Shown here: piece by piece, positions 1-10,261 of the stretch
Layout: each line of letters starts with the position of its first letter
How positions within the stretch are numbered: position 1 is the stretch's first letter
NCBI GenBank assembly: GCA_022836615.1
Contig: MU405218.1
Span: 310,001-374,000, forward strand
Reading direction: 5' to 3'
Origin: Annulohypoxylon bovei var. microspora
Lineage: Eukaryota; Ascomycota; Sordariomycetes; Xylariales; Hypoxylaceae
DNA length: 64,000 bases
The notes under the pieces: generated by a model
Seen by the model: the letters and a program-made list of their open reading frames with translations, nothing else
The model's database searches: none
What the model was told of the DNA's origin: nothing
Translations under genes and position numbers: made by a program

Positions 1-527
1 TCACGGGTCCCGTCGGAGACGCGCTGATTAAGGAGCGCCTGGCCGTCTGCTATGCCTCTAAGCAGGGCATGGGGACGCACCACTGGGGCAGCAGGCGGCG
101 GAAGTCGGCGCTGTGGAGCGTCCTCGGCGCCGAGGCCTGGGTTGTGCAGTCCAAGTACATACAAGCACAGCGGTGCCTCAACGAGGCGCGCAAGACGTAC
201 TCGGACCTGCCGAGCGGCAACGGCATCGACAGGTTCGCCTACGCCAGCGCGTTCGTGCTCGGCATCGGCAACAGGCTGAACCAGAACCTCGAGGCGGCGG
301 ACCAGGACTCGGACTCGGATTCCGCCGACCAGAGCGACGCCGTCGACGAGGAAAGCGAGGCCCTCGAGGACAACACCAGGGGCAGACGGATTAGCACCCT
401 GGGACTGCCCGGGGGCGGCGCCGGCGCGGCGGGCCTCGAGACCGCGCCGCTGAAGGCCCAGCTCGACGCTACGGAGGGCGGGATGGGAAAGGGGGATACG
501 AGCGAGGCTAAGGACGATTTCGGCTAG
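1..527 (+). CDS. TRS85: Probable TRAPP complex subunit Trs85/TRAPPC8, C-terminal part (5' end outside window)
   Basis: The frame is open from base 3 to the stop at 525-527, so this is the last 174 or so codons of a gene entering from the left. The visible part starts with a helical stretch with repeated basic residues followed by a hydrophobic run (GSRRRKSALWSVLGAEAWV), then an Ala/Tyr-rich helix pair (QSKYIQAQRCLNEARKTYSDLP, split here as QSKYIQAQRC and LNEARKTYSDLP). This resembles the C-terminal helical repeats of TRAPPIII subunit 85, which supports Rab GTPase activation in Golgi traffic and autophagy. The tail is acidic (Asp/Ser/Glu) and then Gly/Ala rich, so probably disordered. No intron is seen in this part. 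The family call rests on motif resemblance only; another helical-repeat trafficking protein is possible. Confidence 0.5.
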   Translation, partial: TGPVGDALIKERLAVCYASKQGMGTHHWGSRRRKSALWSVLGAEAWVVQSKYIQAQRCLNEARKTYSDLPSGNGIDRFAYASAFVLGIGNRLNQNLEAADQDSDSDSADQSDAVDEESEALEDNTRGRRISTLGLPGGGAGAAGLETAPLKAQLDATEGGMGKGDTSEAKDDFG

Positions 528-1077
528 CTACATAGTTAGACGGCACGGCTTCGCATCAACATGGCAGGACACGGTTTAGAAGGTCCTTCACACGGATGGA
601 TGGCTGTGTTTTGTATGCGGGTAATTAGGTACCTAGCCTACCTACGGGAATGACTATACTTTTTTTTCGGCTCTTCTTCGCTGCGTGCGATGGTGGGTTT
701 TTGGTTAGATTACTGCTTGTAATGCTTCTTGATTTGTTTAGTTAGGCGCGGCGCGGCATGTTGTGTTTGGGCTGAATTGGCGGCGTGATGTAGACTTGGG
801 TGAGTGGGTAGGTACCTACATAGGTAGGTAGGGTAGGCAGGTAGTTATGAAGGGCTTAGATTGAGTCTATCTTGGCATGGGTAGTTTGAGTATGTTCATA
901 CATGTAAGTAGGTACATGATAGGGCTGCTTTGAACTGCGATGCTCTTATTTTAGAGTTAATTAGGTAACATTAATGAACATGGTCCTAGATGTAATGAAG
1001 ATATAGGCGTGTCGTTTGCCCTGATCGTCCCGTCTAATCGATATACCTGGAAGACCTTTCCTACACCAATAGACCCT
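528..1077. other. Intergenic, 3' side of TRS85-like gene
   Basis: No coding signal is seen. The stretch contains several TAGGTA/TACCTA-type runs (about 625-645 and 805-845), which recur throughout the window's non-coding DNA. Confidence 0.6.
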
Positions 1078-2785
1078 TCATACGATCTCGAAAAGACCCT
1101 CTTTTACTGCCCGAGCTCGGGGTTTCTTATGGCAGTATACTACCTGCTGGAGCTTCCTGATATCTTTTAATGTCCACTCGAAGTTCAAGGATTGCTGAAT
1201 CAAAGAGCGTGAGTGGTTTAGCTTTAACTTCCACTTGAAATTGGGTTGAACCATGCTGGCCAATGATATTGGAGCTTTGGTAAACAACCTCAAGAAGTTC
1301 AGATCCTGAAATCATTGGCCTCCTTTATACACTTATGACACCAGCGACTGTGCAACTATCAACCATATAGAAATGCCTCCGAAGCCAGAAAAATAGGGTG
1401 TGCAGGGAGATTACATTGTAGCCCCTCACCTGACCACCCCAAATTACAAAGAAGGCCGTCGTTTTGTTTTCGACAGCCACGAGACACATTGCGGCGGAGG
1501 GTAGAATCAATGAGCGATTATCAAGGAATGGCGGGGACGATTCTATAATTTTGAATTTCTCGACCAAGGCGATATCACTAACTAGGTTGAGTAAATTGCG
1601 TGATACGTGACGGTATCCACCATGGGGAATGAACATGATGACCCCAGCCGGGGAATCGGTACTGGGATGTGTATACCGTGATATCAATACTCGCCATGTG
1701 AGCTTTCTTGATATCAATATCTGTGACGGCCAAGTTAGTCAAGAAAAATAGACTTGTTACTTTTCGCACCTGTTTTTCCTGCTGTATCCTGTAGCGCGTA
1801 CGCTACCAACTGGCAAGGAGGCTTAACTATGAACACACTCTGCTTTTCAACACGATAAAATAATGTATCATTTCCAGGTAATACCTCTAGAATGAGCGCG
1901 GGTGCCGATATCAAGTCATTTCCCATGACACAGTTCAAAATCGTAATTATTCTCTTTTCGCTGCCAACCGCAGGAAGGGGATAAATGAATGCGGATAAAG
2001 ACAGTTTACTGGATGTCAATTCCATCTTGCTCGGGATGTTTTGTGTAGAACCGAAACTCTGATAAATAATTGGTTTCGGCCTAATTTCGTAACGGCCTAG
2101 TAGGAATTGACTTGGATGGGTAGCTAGGAACTCGCCTTCCGAAGTGAATCGTGAACGTTGAAAGTCACACCATGCCAAGATTGACTGGTCGTCTGAACGC
2201 TTTAGAATTTCTTCCTGTAATCGGCGGAATGCTTTTAGGCCTTCTCAGTATAGCAGAGGCATGTTAACATCAAAAATCCCGAGAAGGCAATAAGCTATAT
2301 CTCTATCCGGGTGGTCTCTCGCTTAGAGACCCAGTTCATCTTCTCCGCTACGCAGAAGCGTAGAAGTATATCCTCGATAGGGACACGAGCAAAACCACAT
2401 ATTCTGCATTGGTTAGGGAAGTGGTAATGTTCCCAGTTCGGTTTACCATCATTGGAATTGTGAGTTTCCCAAAGGTGACCACGAGTAAGGATATCTATCC
2501 CAATTCTAGTCCGTTCTATAACACGAGAAATTAGAATAAAAGGGGAGATAAGCAAACAAGGAAGACCCTGCTTTATGTTTCCATTTCGTGTCCTAAAGCC
2601 AGGCTGTTAGCATACGTGGTATAAAAAATTAGTGTAGCTCGCGGTACCTGATGATTTTGAATGTCTTGGAATAAGACCTCTTCCTCACCCCAGGTATGAG
2701 AGAGAATGGCATATTCAGGTATCTGATGACCTAGGAATTGGCATAGGCGGAATGAAGTGGTGTCTAGGAGCCACATGACGGCCAC
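1078..2785 (-). pseudogene. Decayed HET-domain (heterokaryon incompatibility) gene
   Basis: The start at 2785 gives a classic HET N-terminus (MWLLDTTSF, then YAILSHTWGEEEVLFQD). The conserved block around WVSKRETTRIE follows at about 2300-2345. Between them most of the usual central part, including the WIDTCC and RGWTLQEL blocks, is missing. A frameshift lies at about 2300-2303, where one G of the expected Glu-Asp codons is absent. Reading on in the shifted frame gives the expected CLLGIFDVNMPLLY block, followed by an in-frame TGA at 2245-2247 where the family has Gly. A further open stretch (2178-1735) matches the less conserved C-terminal half of HET proteins. Below 1735 the frames break up repeatedly and the left boundary is uncertain. 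HET proteins trigger cell death when unlike strains fuse. This copy cannot encode a complete one. Confidence 0.8.
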
Positions 2786-3463
2786 CAGGAGTGATTTATG
2801 GGAGTGTTCGGTTTAACATCGAAGGAGCAAGAACAGGAAAACCGAACTGGGTCCTTGTAAATAATGAAAAGAAGAGTAAGACTGGCTTGACGGCCATCAG
2901 GTTACGTTGCCTGCATGATTCTAGGTAAGCATTCCATGGATGACTGAGGAAATACAATATACCTACATATTAAAGACAAGAGTGGTAGTACGAAGAACGC
3001 CTTGAGAAGTACATACATATACCTACCTACACTTACAGCCCCCTTTTTTGCTTTGGCAGCACTTGTAAAGCCTTGTCAACTACTTAGGATCTATGGGACC
3101 AATAATAATATACTTGAATCGACCCTGAGGTGTATATAATGTTGTGGAATTATATATCTTATTAAACAAAATTACAATAAATAGTTATAATAAAGATTTA
3201 TTATATCAATCTAATAGGTACAATAGACTGCAAAGTGGTGATGTTATTCTAAGCAGCCGGAGGGTTATCAAGACGTTGTTGTAAGTGGATAAACTATATG
3301 TGGGGTAGCATGCATGCTAAAATGCGCTAAGTAATGTACGTAGGTACTTGCTATCGATACCTAATCCATGTACATGCATACATCGACCGCCAAAAAGTTT
3401 AAGAATTTCTGCCGTTTCCCACTTCTCCATATCTTCGCAAGGAAAATCCGCAATTTCGCAATC
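2786..3463. other. Intergenic, AT-rich
   Basis: No gene is seen. Bases 3120-3215 are strongly AT-rich. The last 100 bases form the DBP7 leader, which contains an in-frame upstream ATG at 3368. Confidence 0.6.
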
Positions 3464-5806
3464 ATGGCTGACGGTGGCATGCTTCTAAATTTTGACGTTG
3501 GCGGCGATGCTCCGCTCAAGAAACAGGTCAAGTTTACAGGTGGTCGCTGGAGAGATCGAGTCCACGCCCAGCGCAGCGCACGAAAGAATGACGAGGGATC
3601 TCCAGCCACGAGCTCAGCCAATTCCACCCCGCTGTCTAACGATCGACGACATTCTCACTATGACTACGGCCATGACGAGAGGCCTGCGAAGCGCCAGAGG
3701 ACTTATGGCGACCCGAATGGCCGAATAGCGCATTCGGGCAATGCGCAAGTCAAGGCCGGTGGTATAACATCTAGGCTATTTACGTCCAACCCGACACCGA
3801 GAACGGTATTTGAGGAGGTAGTCGAGGAGACAGAGCCCGCGAAGCCGTCCAATGCGCCATTATCAGAAGAAGCTGAAAATTTTCGCGCTCTCGGATTGTC
3901 GCCGCGCATCGCCCAACATTTATCATCCAAGCTCGAGATGAAGGCGCCAACTTCTATACAAAAGAATACTATCCCGCTGCTTATAAAGGATGACAGCGAT
4001 GCTTTCCTGCAGGCTGAGACCGGATCTGGAAAGACTTTGGCTTATTTGTTACCTATCGTTCAACGGATCATATCCTTGAGTCAGAATGAAGATGGCTCTA
4101 ATACTGGAACCCGAATGCATCGCGATTCAGGCTTATTCGCTATTATCCTAGCCCCGACAAGGGAACTATGCAAACAAATTGCTACCGTGCTGGAGAAGGT
4201 GCTGCATTCTACCCCTTGGATTGTCAGTACGACTGTGATAGGAGGAGAGAGCAAAAAATCCGAAAAGGCTCGGCTGAGGAAAGGCGTCAACATATTGATC
4301 GCTACGCCTGGTCGTCTTGTCGATCATTTGGACAATACAAAAGTCCTTGACGTCGGAACTGTAAGATGGCTTGTTCTCGACGAAGGGGATAGGCTAATGG
4401 AGATGGGATTTGAAGAAGAGTTGAAAAGCATCGTGGGCAAAATTCGGAAGGAGGAACTCAAAGAGACGAACAAGGAGGGGGTAACCCTTGGCGCCTTGCC
4501 GCAACGGCGTGTCACCGTTCTCTGTTCCGCCACGATGAAGATGAACGTACAAAAACTGGGCGAGATCAGTTTACAAGACGCTACCCACATCACGGCATCC
4601 AGGTCAGAGAACGAGGGCGATGCGGCGACCGACACCAACGATACAGCTTTCAGTGCGCCGTCTCAGCTTAAACAATCATATATCGTCGTCCCAGCTAAAT
4701 TACGTTTGGTCACCTTGATAGCACTTCTCAAATCTTCCTTCGCTCGCAAAGGCTCGGTTATGAAGGCTATCGTTTTTATCTCTTGCGCCGACTCGGTCGA
4801 CTTCCATTTCGACTTACTCCGCTCTGCGCCGTCTCAGTCTTCTTCGCCCAACGACACGTCCCCCGCGAAGGACACTGTTTCGGACGCTGCCTACATCACA
4901 TCGCCCGCAAACCCCGACATAACGCTTCTCAAACTCCACGGCTCGCTCCAGCAGCCGGTCCGCACATCCACCCTCGCCGCCTTCCACGACTCCAAGAACC
5001 CGTGCGTGCTCATCACCACCGACATCGCGTCCCGCGGCCTCGACGTCCCCCTCGTCGACCTCGTTATCGAGTACGACCCCGCCTTCAGCATCGACGACCA
5101 CGTCCACCGCGTTGGCCGAACCGCGCGAGCCGGCCGCCCCGGCAAGGCCACGCTCTTCCTGCAACCGGGCTGCGAAGAGGGCTACGTCGAGCTCCTCAAG
5201 TCCGCGACGCCGCCCGCGCCGCAGTCCTACGACTCCACCCTGCAGAAGGGCTTCGTCACGCCCCTCGCCCTGCCCCGGTCCGACAAGACCCCCGACGCCC
5301 AACCCCTTTTAGTATCCGAACGCCAGACGCCGAACTCCCGCGCCGAGGCGCTACAGCTGCACCTCGAGCAGCGTCTCCTCGCCTCCGAGAAGGAAGGCGA
5401 AGGGAGAGGGGGAGGGGAAGCGGGGAGCAGGAAGCTGCTGGACGCGGCGCGCCAGGCCTTCCGCTCGCACGTCCGCGCCTACGCCACCCACGTCCGCGAC
5501 GAGCGCGGCTTCTTCGACATCACCCAGCTGCACCTGGGCCACGCCGCCAAGAGCTTCGGGCTGCGCGAGGCGCCCGGCGGGATCGGCGGCGGGCCGTCCA
5601 GGAGGACTTACAAACCTCAGCAGAAAGGTGGTAATGGTAATAGTAATAGTGGTGGAAATGGCGGTGGTGGGGAGAATAGGGGTAGAGGGGGTAGAGGCGA
5701 CGAGAGCGATGGCGAGGGCGGTAACGTGGACGAGGACGCGGCGAAGAGGATGAGGGCTAAGATGAAACAGGTCATGAGCGCGGCTGGGGAGTTTAATATC
5801 GGGTGA
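3464..5806 (+). CDS. DBP7: ATP-dependent DEAD-box RNA helicase Dbp7 (60S ribosome biogenesis)
   Basis: A single-exon gene of 780 residues. Helicase motifs appear in order: Q-motif APTSIQKNTIP (about residue 161), Walker A AETGSGKT (184), PTRELCKQ, TPGRLVDHL, motif II DEGD (305; DEGD in place of DEAD), SAT (356), SRGLDVP (523) and HRVGRTAR (547). The N-terminus MADGGMLLNF and the linker before the helicase core fit the Dbp7/DDX31 family, nucleolar helicases needed for early large-subunit pre-rRNA assembly. The C-terminus is a Gly/Asn-rich tail ending in a basic helix. An in-frame ATG at 3368 would add 32 residues, but the ATG at 3464 has better context and gives the usual N-terminus. Codon use becomes much more GC-rich from about 4850 to 5600. 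Confidence 0.93.
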   Translation: MADGGMLLNFDVGGDAPLKKQVKFTGGRWRDRVHAQRSARKNDEGSPATSSANSTPLSNDRRHSHYDYGHDERPAKRQRTYGDPNGRIAHSGNAQVKAGGITSRLFTSNPTPRTVFEEVVEETEPAKPSNAPLSEEAENFRALGLSPRIAQHLSSKLEMKAPTSIQKNTIPLLIKDDSDAFLQAETGSGKTLAYLLPIVQRIISLSQNEDGSNTGTRMHRDSGLFAIILAPTRELCKQIATVLEKVLHSTPWIVSTTVIGGESKKSEKARLRKGVNILIATPGRLVDHLDNTKVLDVGTVRWLVLDEGDRLMEMGFEEELKSIVGKIRKEELKETNKEGVTLGALPQRRVTVLCSATMKMNVQKLGEISLQDATHITASRSENEGDAATDTNDTAFSAPSQLKQSYIVVPAKLRLVTLIALLKSSFARKGSVMKAIVFISCADSVDFHFDLLRSAPSQSSSPNDTSPAKDTVSDAAYITSPANPDITLLKLHGSLQQPVRTSTLAAFHDSKNPCVLITTDIASRGLDVPLVDLVIEYDPAFSIDDHVHRVGRTARAGRPGKATLFLQPGCEEGYVELLKSATPPAPQSYDSTLQKGFVTPLALPRSDKTPDAQPLLVSERQTPNSRAEALQLHLEQRLLASEKEGEGRGGGEAGSRKLLDAARQAFRSHVRAYATHVRDERGFFDITQLHLGHAAKSFGLREAPGGIGGGPSRRTYKPQQKGGNGNSNSGGNGGGGENRGRGGRGDESDGEGGNVDEDAAKRMRAKMKQVMSAAGEFNIG

Positions 5807-6736
5807 GAGGGAATGTATGCTAGGTGGTGAGGTGGTATACGGTACGGTACATATTAAAGTACATACAATGCATATATGAGACGGGTTTACGTTGGTGTGT
5901 GGATGCGGTATGATGCATGCATTACGGAAAAGAGGTTTAGATAAAAAGTTTGGCTACAGCGAACGAGTGCTGATGAATTTTATATGGAATTACTTGACAA
6001 TGTTGTCATACATATAAATTAGGGGTAACTAATTTGTTCCTATACTGATTTCTCCGTGTTGGGATTGACGTTTTCCTCGATATGAAGTTATCTACATATA
6101 CTGGCTTGCTAGTGATTTATCGAACCCACAACAACTTGAATTACAACTTTAATATAAATGACGGCAAGCAATACATAACATCACAATTCAAACACGCAGA
6201 ACCGATTTAGAACAACTTCCATGTATTGAATCTATCATACGAGGCGCACGGAGCTACGTCAGCGCCAATCCATAGGCGCTCTCACGCACCATATAAATGT
6301 ATCGTGAGTGCATTGCCAACCATTAACCGACCTGAACGCCGTTCTCTCTATCTCGTGGGCTGACCGTCGCCCAAACCCTCGGGGTCCTGTTGTTTGTAGT
6401 CCCCCTCCCTGATAGCTCACCGCCCGCAGACAATAACAAATAATATGGAAGTTCTTTCGCAGTATATTGCGGAGTGGAGATTGGTCTATAAATCCGTTGC
6501 CAGCCGATGCCCTTTTCCCGTAGTGCCCGGCCCGTAACCCGTTTTACATGCAAACCGAAGAACGCCTGGCCCGAGATCAGTGATGCTGCCCTTCGCTTCA
6601 ACCGACTACCCCGGTAAAAAAAAAATCATATCAACCTCTTGTAGAACAAGACGGGGTATCGCGATGAAAAGCAAAGAACAAAGGAAATAACGGAAGGAAA
6701 TGAACACCGTAGCAACGTTGATTGCATAATTGGCAT
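5807..6736. other. Convergent intergenic region
   Basis: Lies between the 3' ends of DBP7 and the PPR gene. It holds short AT-rich stretches and no supported gene. A 92-codon minus-strand open frame at 6323-6601 has no recognisable features. Confidence 0.55.
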
Positions 6737-9700
6737 TTATGCAACAACTGCTTCCTCGCTGCTACCTCCACCGAGAAGTTCCAGGACCTTATTCACAACG
6801 GCGCTGGGGTATCCTCTTGAGAGCATCTCGCCTACCACCGACTTAGCACGCTCGCGATCCTCAACGGCGAGGTACGCGCGAGTCATTGCCTCGTATGTGC
6901 TAGGCTCGCGCTTGTCGCGACCAACGCCGCTGTAGATCGAGATAGCCTTGTCGATGTTCTTCTCGCTAGCCCAGCCGTGGATTAGGGTGTTGGCAATGTA
7001 AGGGGTAAGTTCAACGCGCCTTTGCTTCATCTGAGAGAGCACTGCCTCGGTATCGGCAACTTTGTGGTTGGCAACCATAGCTTCGAACAACGCCTGGAAG
7101 AGGCAGGCGTTGGGACGAATGGCCGGGTCGCTCATGACTGAATCGAAGATCTTCCTCGCGCCTTGCATGTCGTGGAGAACACAGCCGCGAGCGTGGATTA
7201 GCGAAGCGTAGTGTACCGGTTCGGGCTTTTGTCCGGAACCACGGATCATGTCCAGGACAACTTCAGCGGCGGTCATGTTCACAGGTTCGAGGGTGGCATG
7301 GGTGTCGACGAGGAGCTTATAAGTATGAGCAGTCGGTGCGATTCCTTTAGCTTGCATTCTGTCATAGTAGGCGAGAACCTTGGCCTTGTCGCGCTTGGTA
7401 GTCAGGAAGAATTGCATCATGCTGTTGTACGGAGCCGGACGGGCTTTGTAGTTAGGCATAGATTCCATCTCATCGAAAAGTTCCTCTGCGAATTTCTCGT
7501 CGCTAACACGGCACAGAGCATTGACAATCGTTCCATAAGTGACGCTCGTTGGCTTGATGCCCAGGGCGCGCATCTCGGCGAAGTAGAAGAGGCAGTCATC
7601 GATACGGCGGGCCTTGCCAAGCTTACCAATCAGAGCATTGTACAAGAACGACGAAGGCTCGACACCCTCGGCCTTAGCACGGTGGAAGATCTTGACAGCT
7701 TCAGAAGCCTCGTCAAATGTCTTGGTTGATTCCTTGAGGGTGGTGATGTAAAGACCGAATGTATTTGCCGAGGGAGCAGCTCCCATCTGGAGAAGCTCGA
7801 GATGGTACTGCTCAGCCAAAACACGGTCACCGAGCGTTAAGCAAGAGCCAACCATAGCATCGAGAATAGAAGACCAGCCGTAACGGACGATAGAGTATTG
7901 CGGGAGGAAAGGCACATCTGTCCGTGCCATGGCCAGAATGTCATGGCACAGGTCCATCTTGCCCTCTCGTGCCGCAGCAGATATCATCTTAGCGTATGTG
8001 ATATACCTTGGATGACGTCCCGCGCGTCGCATGTTGCGGAAACGCGTGAGTGCCTCATTAAGTCGGGGTCCCTTGCGTCCATGTGCACCCTCAAGCTCAT
8101 CCGAGATGATAGAAGAACCCTTGAAGTCGGTGTTATGGGCGTAAGGATCAAAGTTATCCTCATAGCTTGAGACAGTAGGCGTCGAAGGATAAGGTGATGC
8201 TGAAAAAGTCTGCTGGCCGAAGCTGGTTTGAGAAGCAACCTCACGAGGGTCTGCGATGCCGCGAGTGGTCATGAATCTAGAGATAAACTCAATCCCCTCT
8301 TCGATTTCGTCGGCAAGGTGCGGCTTGGTCTCGTTCTCAATCGCTCGAATTCGCTGGAACATTAATTCAGACTCGGCTAACCCTTCCGCGACCTGACCAG
8401 AACCGATCATTGCAACGGCATACATGGCTGTCGGCTCGATGAAAGACGAGTCAACAATTGTTTCGGGACTGCTCAACACGTGCCAGTATCTAGCAACAGC
8501 TGGAACATCGCCTTCTCGAACGCTGAGGGCTAACAAGGCCATCGCCGGAGCCGCAATACCTGGGAACGTTGAAGGGAGGTGGGCGAAAGCAGCAATTGCA
8601 GTGTGTCGGTCTCCATAATCAGCCGCGATAGTTGCGATTTCCGCCAAGGAGCTCAAACGTGCGTTGTTCTCAATGTTCTGAGCCCATTGCAGCGCTTCGT
8701 GATAAATTCCCCTAGAGGTGAAGCCCTTGACGAAACCCCCGCTGATGATAGCGTCCTGAATTTCGGCAGCACGTACACCGTATGAGCCTACGATCTTCTC
8801 GTAAAACTTCTTGGCGCCCTCCAACTTGTCGTTGATTATGTAAGCGTTAATTACCGAAGCATAAACCTGCGAGTCCAGTCGATCATTCAGTGTATAATTG
8901 CCATTGTCATGAGCGACAGCAAGATCCTTGTATTCGTTGTAACACTCAACAGCGCTGGCTAAATCACCCGTGTTGGCGAACGCGGTGATCATAGAGGGGA
9001 AGGTCGCTGCAAAGGGAACAGCACCACTTAACTCCATATGCTCAAAAAGGTAGAGCATGTCGGAAACACGACCAGCTTGAGCACATGCTGAGATGAGTTG
9101 ATGGTAGGTTTCCGATGAGTAGTTCGCTCCGTTTGTTAAAACAGAGGTCTCGAACAGTTTGATGGCGAAGTCGAGCCTGTCGTCCTCCGACAGAATGGCG
9201 TGTTCCAGCTCATTCGAGGCGAACATGAACTTCCCAGGCTCATCCATACCACCAAAACGGAGGCGCTTATCCTCAAGACCTTTCTTGAGGGTCGACACTT
9301 CCAGACATCGAGCAGCTAACAACCCAACCAGGATGTTATAGGTATCGCTATCTGGTACAATTTTCCGTCGCTTCATGTCGGCGTAGACGTCCAATGCCTT
9401 AGAGACAACCTCATTCTTCTCGCTAGGGATGTGAATAGCAGCGACCAGTAGAGCGTTGTAGGCTGCGGCAATGGGCTTGATTTCGGCGACAAGCATAGCC
9501 TCGAAGACAGCCGGAATCTCAGCATATCGACCATCCTCAGAAAGCTTGGAGAGATGATCCGCATAGCTCCGGGATTGAGGATCGACTGGCGGGGTTACGG
9601 TGCGGACAATGCTGGCAGGCGTAGCGGACCTCTCGATGACTGGCGTGAGAGCTCGGGACTGAATACCACTCGCAACAGGCGGGGTTGCCGCTCGCGGAGA

Positions 9701-10261
9701 ATGCGCGGCGCTCTCTTCAAGCGCCTCTCGCAACCCACGAACCTCAATCTCCTTCTCGATAGCAGCATCGATGTGCGCCAACGCTGCGTCCACGTCAACG
9801 GCGACCGGCTGGTCGTCAACTCCATCCTGGTCAGCTCCAAGGGCTTCGGCAGCTTCGGCGTTCGGTGTCTTGGACTCGGGGCCCTCGAGGACGGAAGAAG
9901 CATTCGGCCTCCATTCTATGGGCTTGGGGAATTGAAATTGGGTCCATTCCTTTTCGACGTCGCCAGTGTCCTGCTGTTTTTTTAGAGCCTCGAAGTAGGC
10001 ATCTAAGTTTCCATTGCTGTTATGCTTGTCATGGCGAAGCTCGTGAGCATTCGAAGAGCTATGGAAGGCGTTCTGGAGCTGAAGACCGGAGAGGCGTCCG
10101 AGGCGCTGACTGTTACGTCGCGCAAACGACGGACGGTTCTGGGAATTTAGAACATGGGGATGGGTTGCAGCTACGACGGATTGTGCGTAGCCGTGAGTAA
10201 AAGATTTCGCGAATCCTTGACGGATGAAATTCTGGTACAAGGACGAGTAGATGGTGGGCAT
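6737..10261 (-). CDS. Large pentatricopeptide-repeat (PPR) protein, probably mitochondrial
   Basis: An intronless frame of 1174 residues. The first about 70 residues are rich in Arg, Ser and Gln with few acids, as in a mitochondrial presequence. Two groups of PPR units are visible: one around residues 260-520 (for example AAYNALLVAAIH, then PDSDTYNILVGLLAA) and one around 740-1150 (SFLYNALIGKLGKARRIDDC, PTSVTYGTIVNALCR, APTAHTYKLLVD). They are separated by a region of degenerate helical repeats and a Ser/Thr/Pro-rich linker. PPR proteins bind specific organelle transcripts and control their stability or translation. Candidates include the Pet309/CYA-5 group (COX1 translation), but I cannot assign an orthologue from motifs. 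The ATG at 10261 is the first in the frame. Confidence 0.85.
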   Translation of the reverse strand: MPTIYSSLYQNFIRQGFAKSFTHGYAQSVVAATHPHVLNSQNRPSFARRNSQRLGRLSGLQLQNAFHSSSNAHELRHDKHNSNGNLDAYFEALKKQQDTGDVEKEWTQFQFPKPIEWRPNASSVLEGPESKTPNAEAAEALGADQDGVDDQPVAVDVDAALAHIDAAIEKEIEVRGLREALEESAAHSPRAATPPVASGIQSRALTPVIERSATPASIVRTVTPPVDPQSRSYADHLSKLSEDGRYAEIPAVFEAMLVAEIKPIAAAYNALLVAAIHIPSEKNEVVSKALDVYADMKRRKIVPDSDTYNILVGLLAARCLEVSTLKKGLEDKRLRFGGMDEPGKFMFASNELEHAILSEDDRLDFAIKLFETSVLTNGANYSSETYHQLISACAQAGRVSDMLYLFEHMELSGAVPFAATFPSMITAFANTGDLASAVECYNEYKDLAVAHDNGNYTLNDRLDSQVYASVINAYIINDKLEGAKKFYEKIVGSYGVRAAEIQDAIISGGFVKGFTSRGIYHEALQWAQNIENNARLSSLAEIATIAADYGDRHTAIAAFAHLPSTFPGIAAPAMALLALSVREGDVPAVARYWHVLSSPETIVDSSFIEPTAMYAVAMIGSGQVAEGLAESELMFQRIRAIENETKPHLADEIEEGIEFISRFMTTRGIADPREVASQTSFGQQTFSASPYPSTPTVSSYEDNFDPYAHNTDFKGSSIISDELEGAHGRKGPRLNEALTRFRNMRRAGRHPRYITYAKMISAAAREGKMDLCHDILAMARTDVPFLPQYSIVRYGWSSILDAMVGSCLTLGDRVLAEQYHLELLQMGAAPSANTFGLYITTLKESTKTFDEASEAVKIFHRAKAEGVEPSSFLYNALIGKLGKARRIDDCLFYFAEMRALGIKPTSVTYGTIVNALCRVSDEKFAEELFDEMESMPNYKARPAPYNSMMQFFLTTKRDKAKVLAYYDRMQAKGIAPTAHTYKLLVDTHATLEPVNMTAAEVVLDMIRGSGQKPEPVHYASLIHARGCVLHDMQGARKIFDSVMSDPAIRPNACLFQALFEAMVANHKVADTEAVLSQMKQRRVELTPYIANTLIHGWASEKNIDKAISIYSGVGRDKREPSTYEAMTRAYLAVEDRERAKSVVGEMLSRGYPSAVVNKVLELLGGGSSEEAVVA

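Noticed and set aside
5112..5634. Long overlapping open frames on both strands within DBP7 (for example 4783-5634 plus and 4814-5302 minus)
   Set aside because: They are by-products of the GC-rich third positions of DBP7. They have no domain features and low-complexity Arg/Pro or Gly/Val composition.
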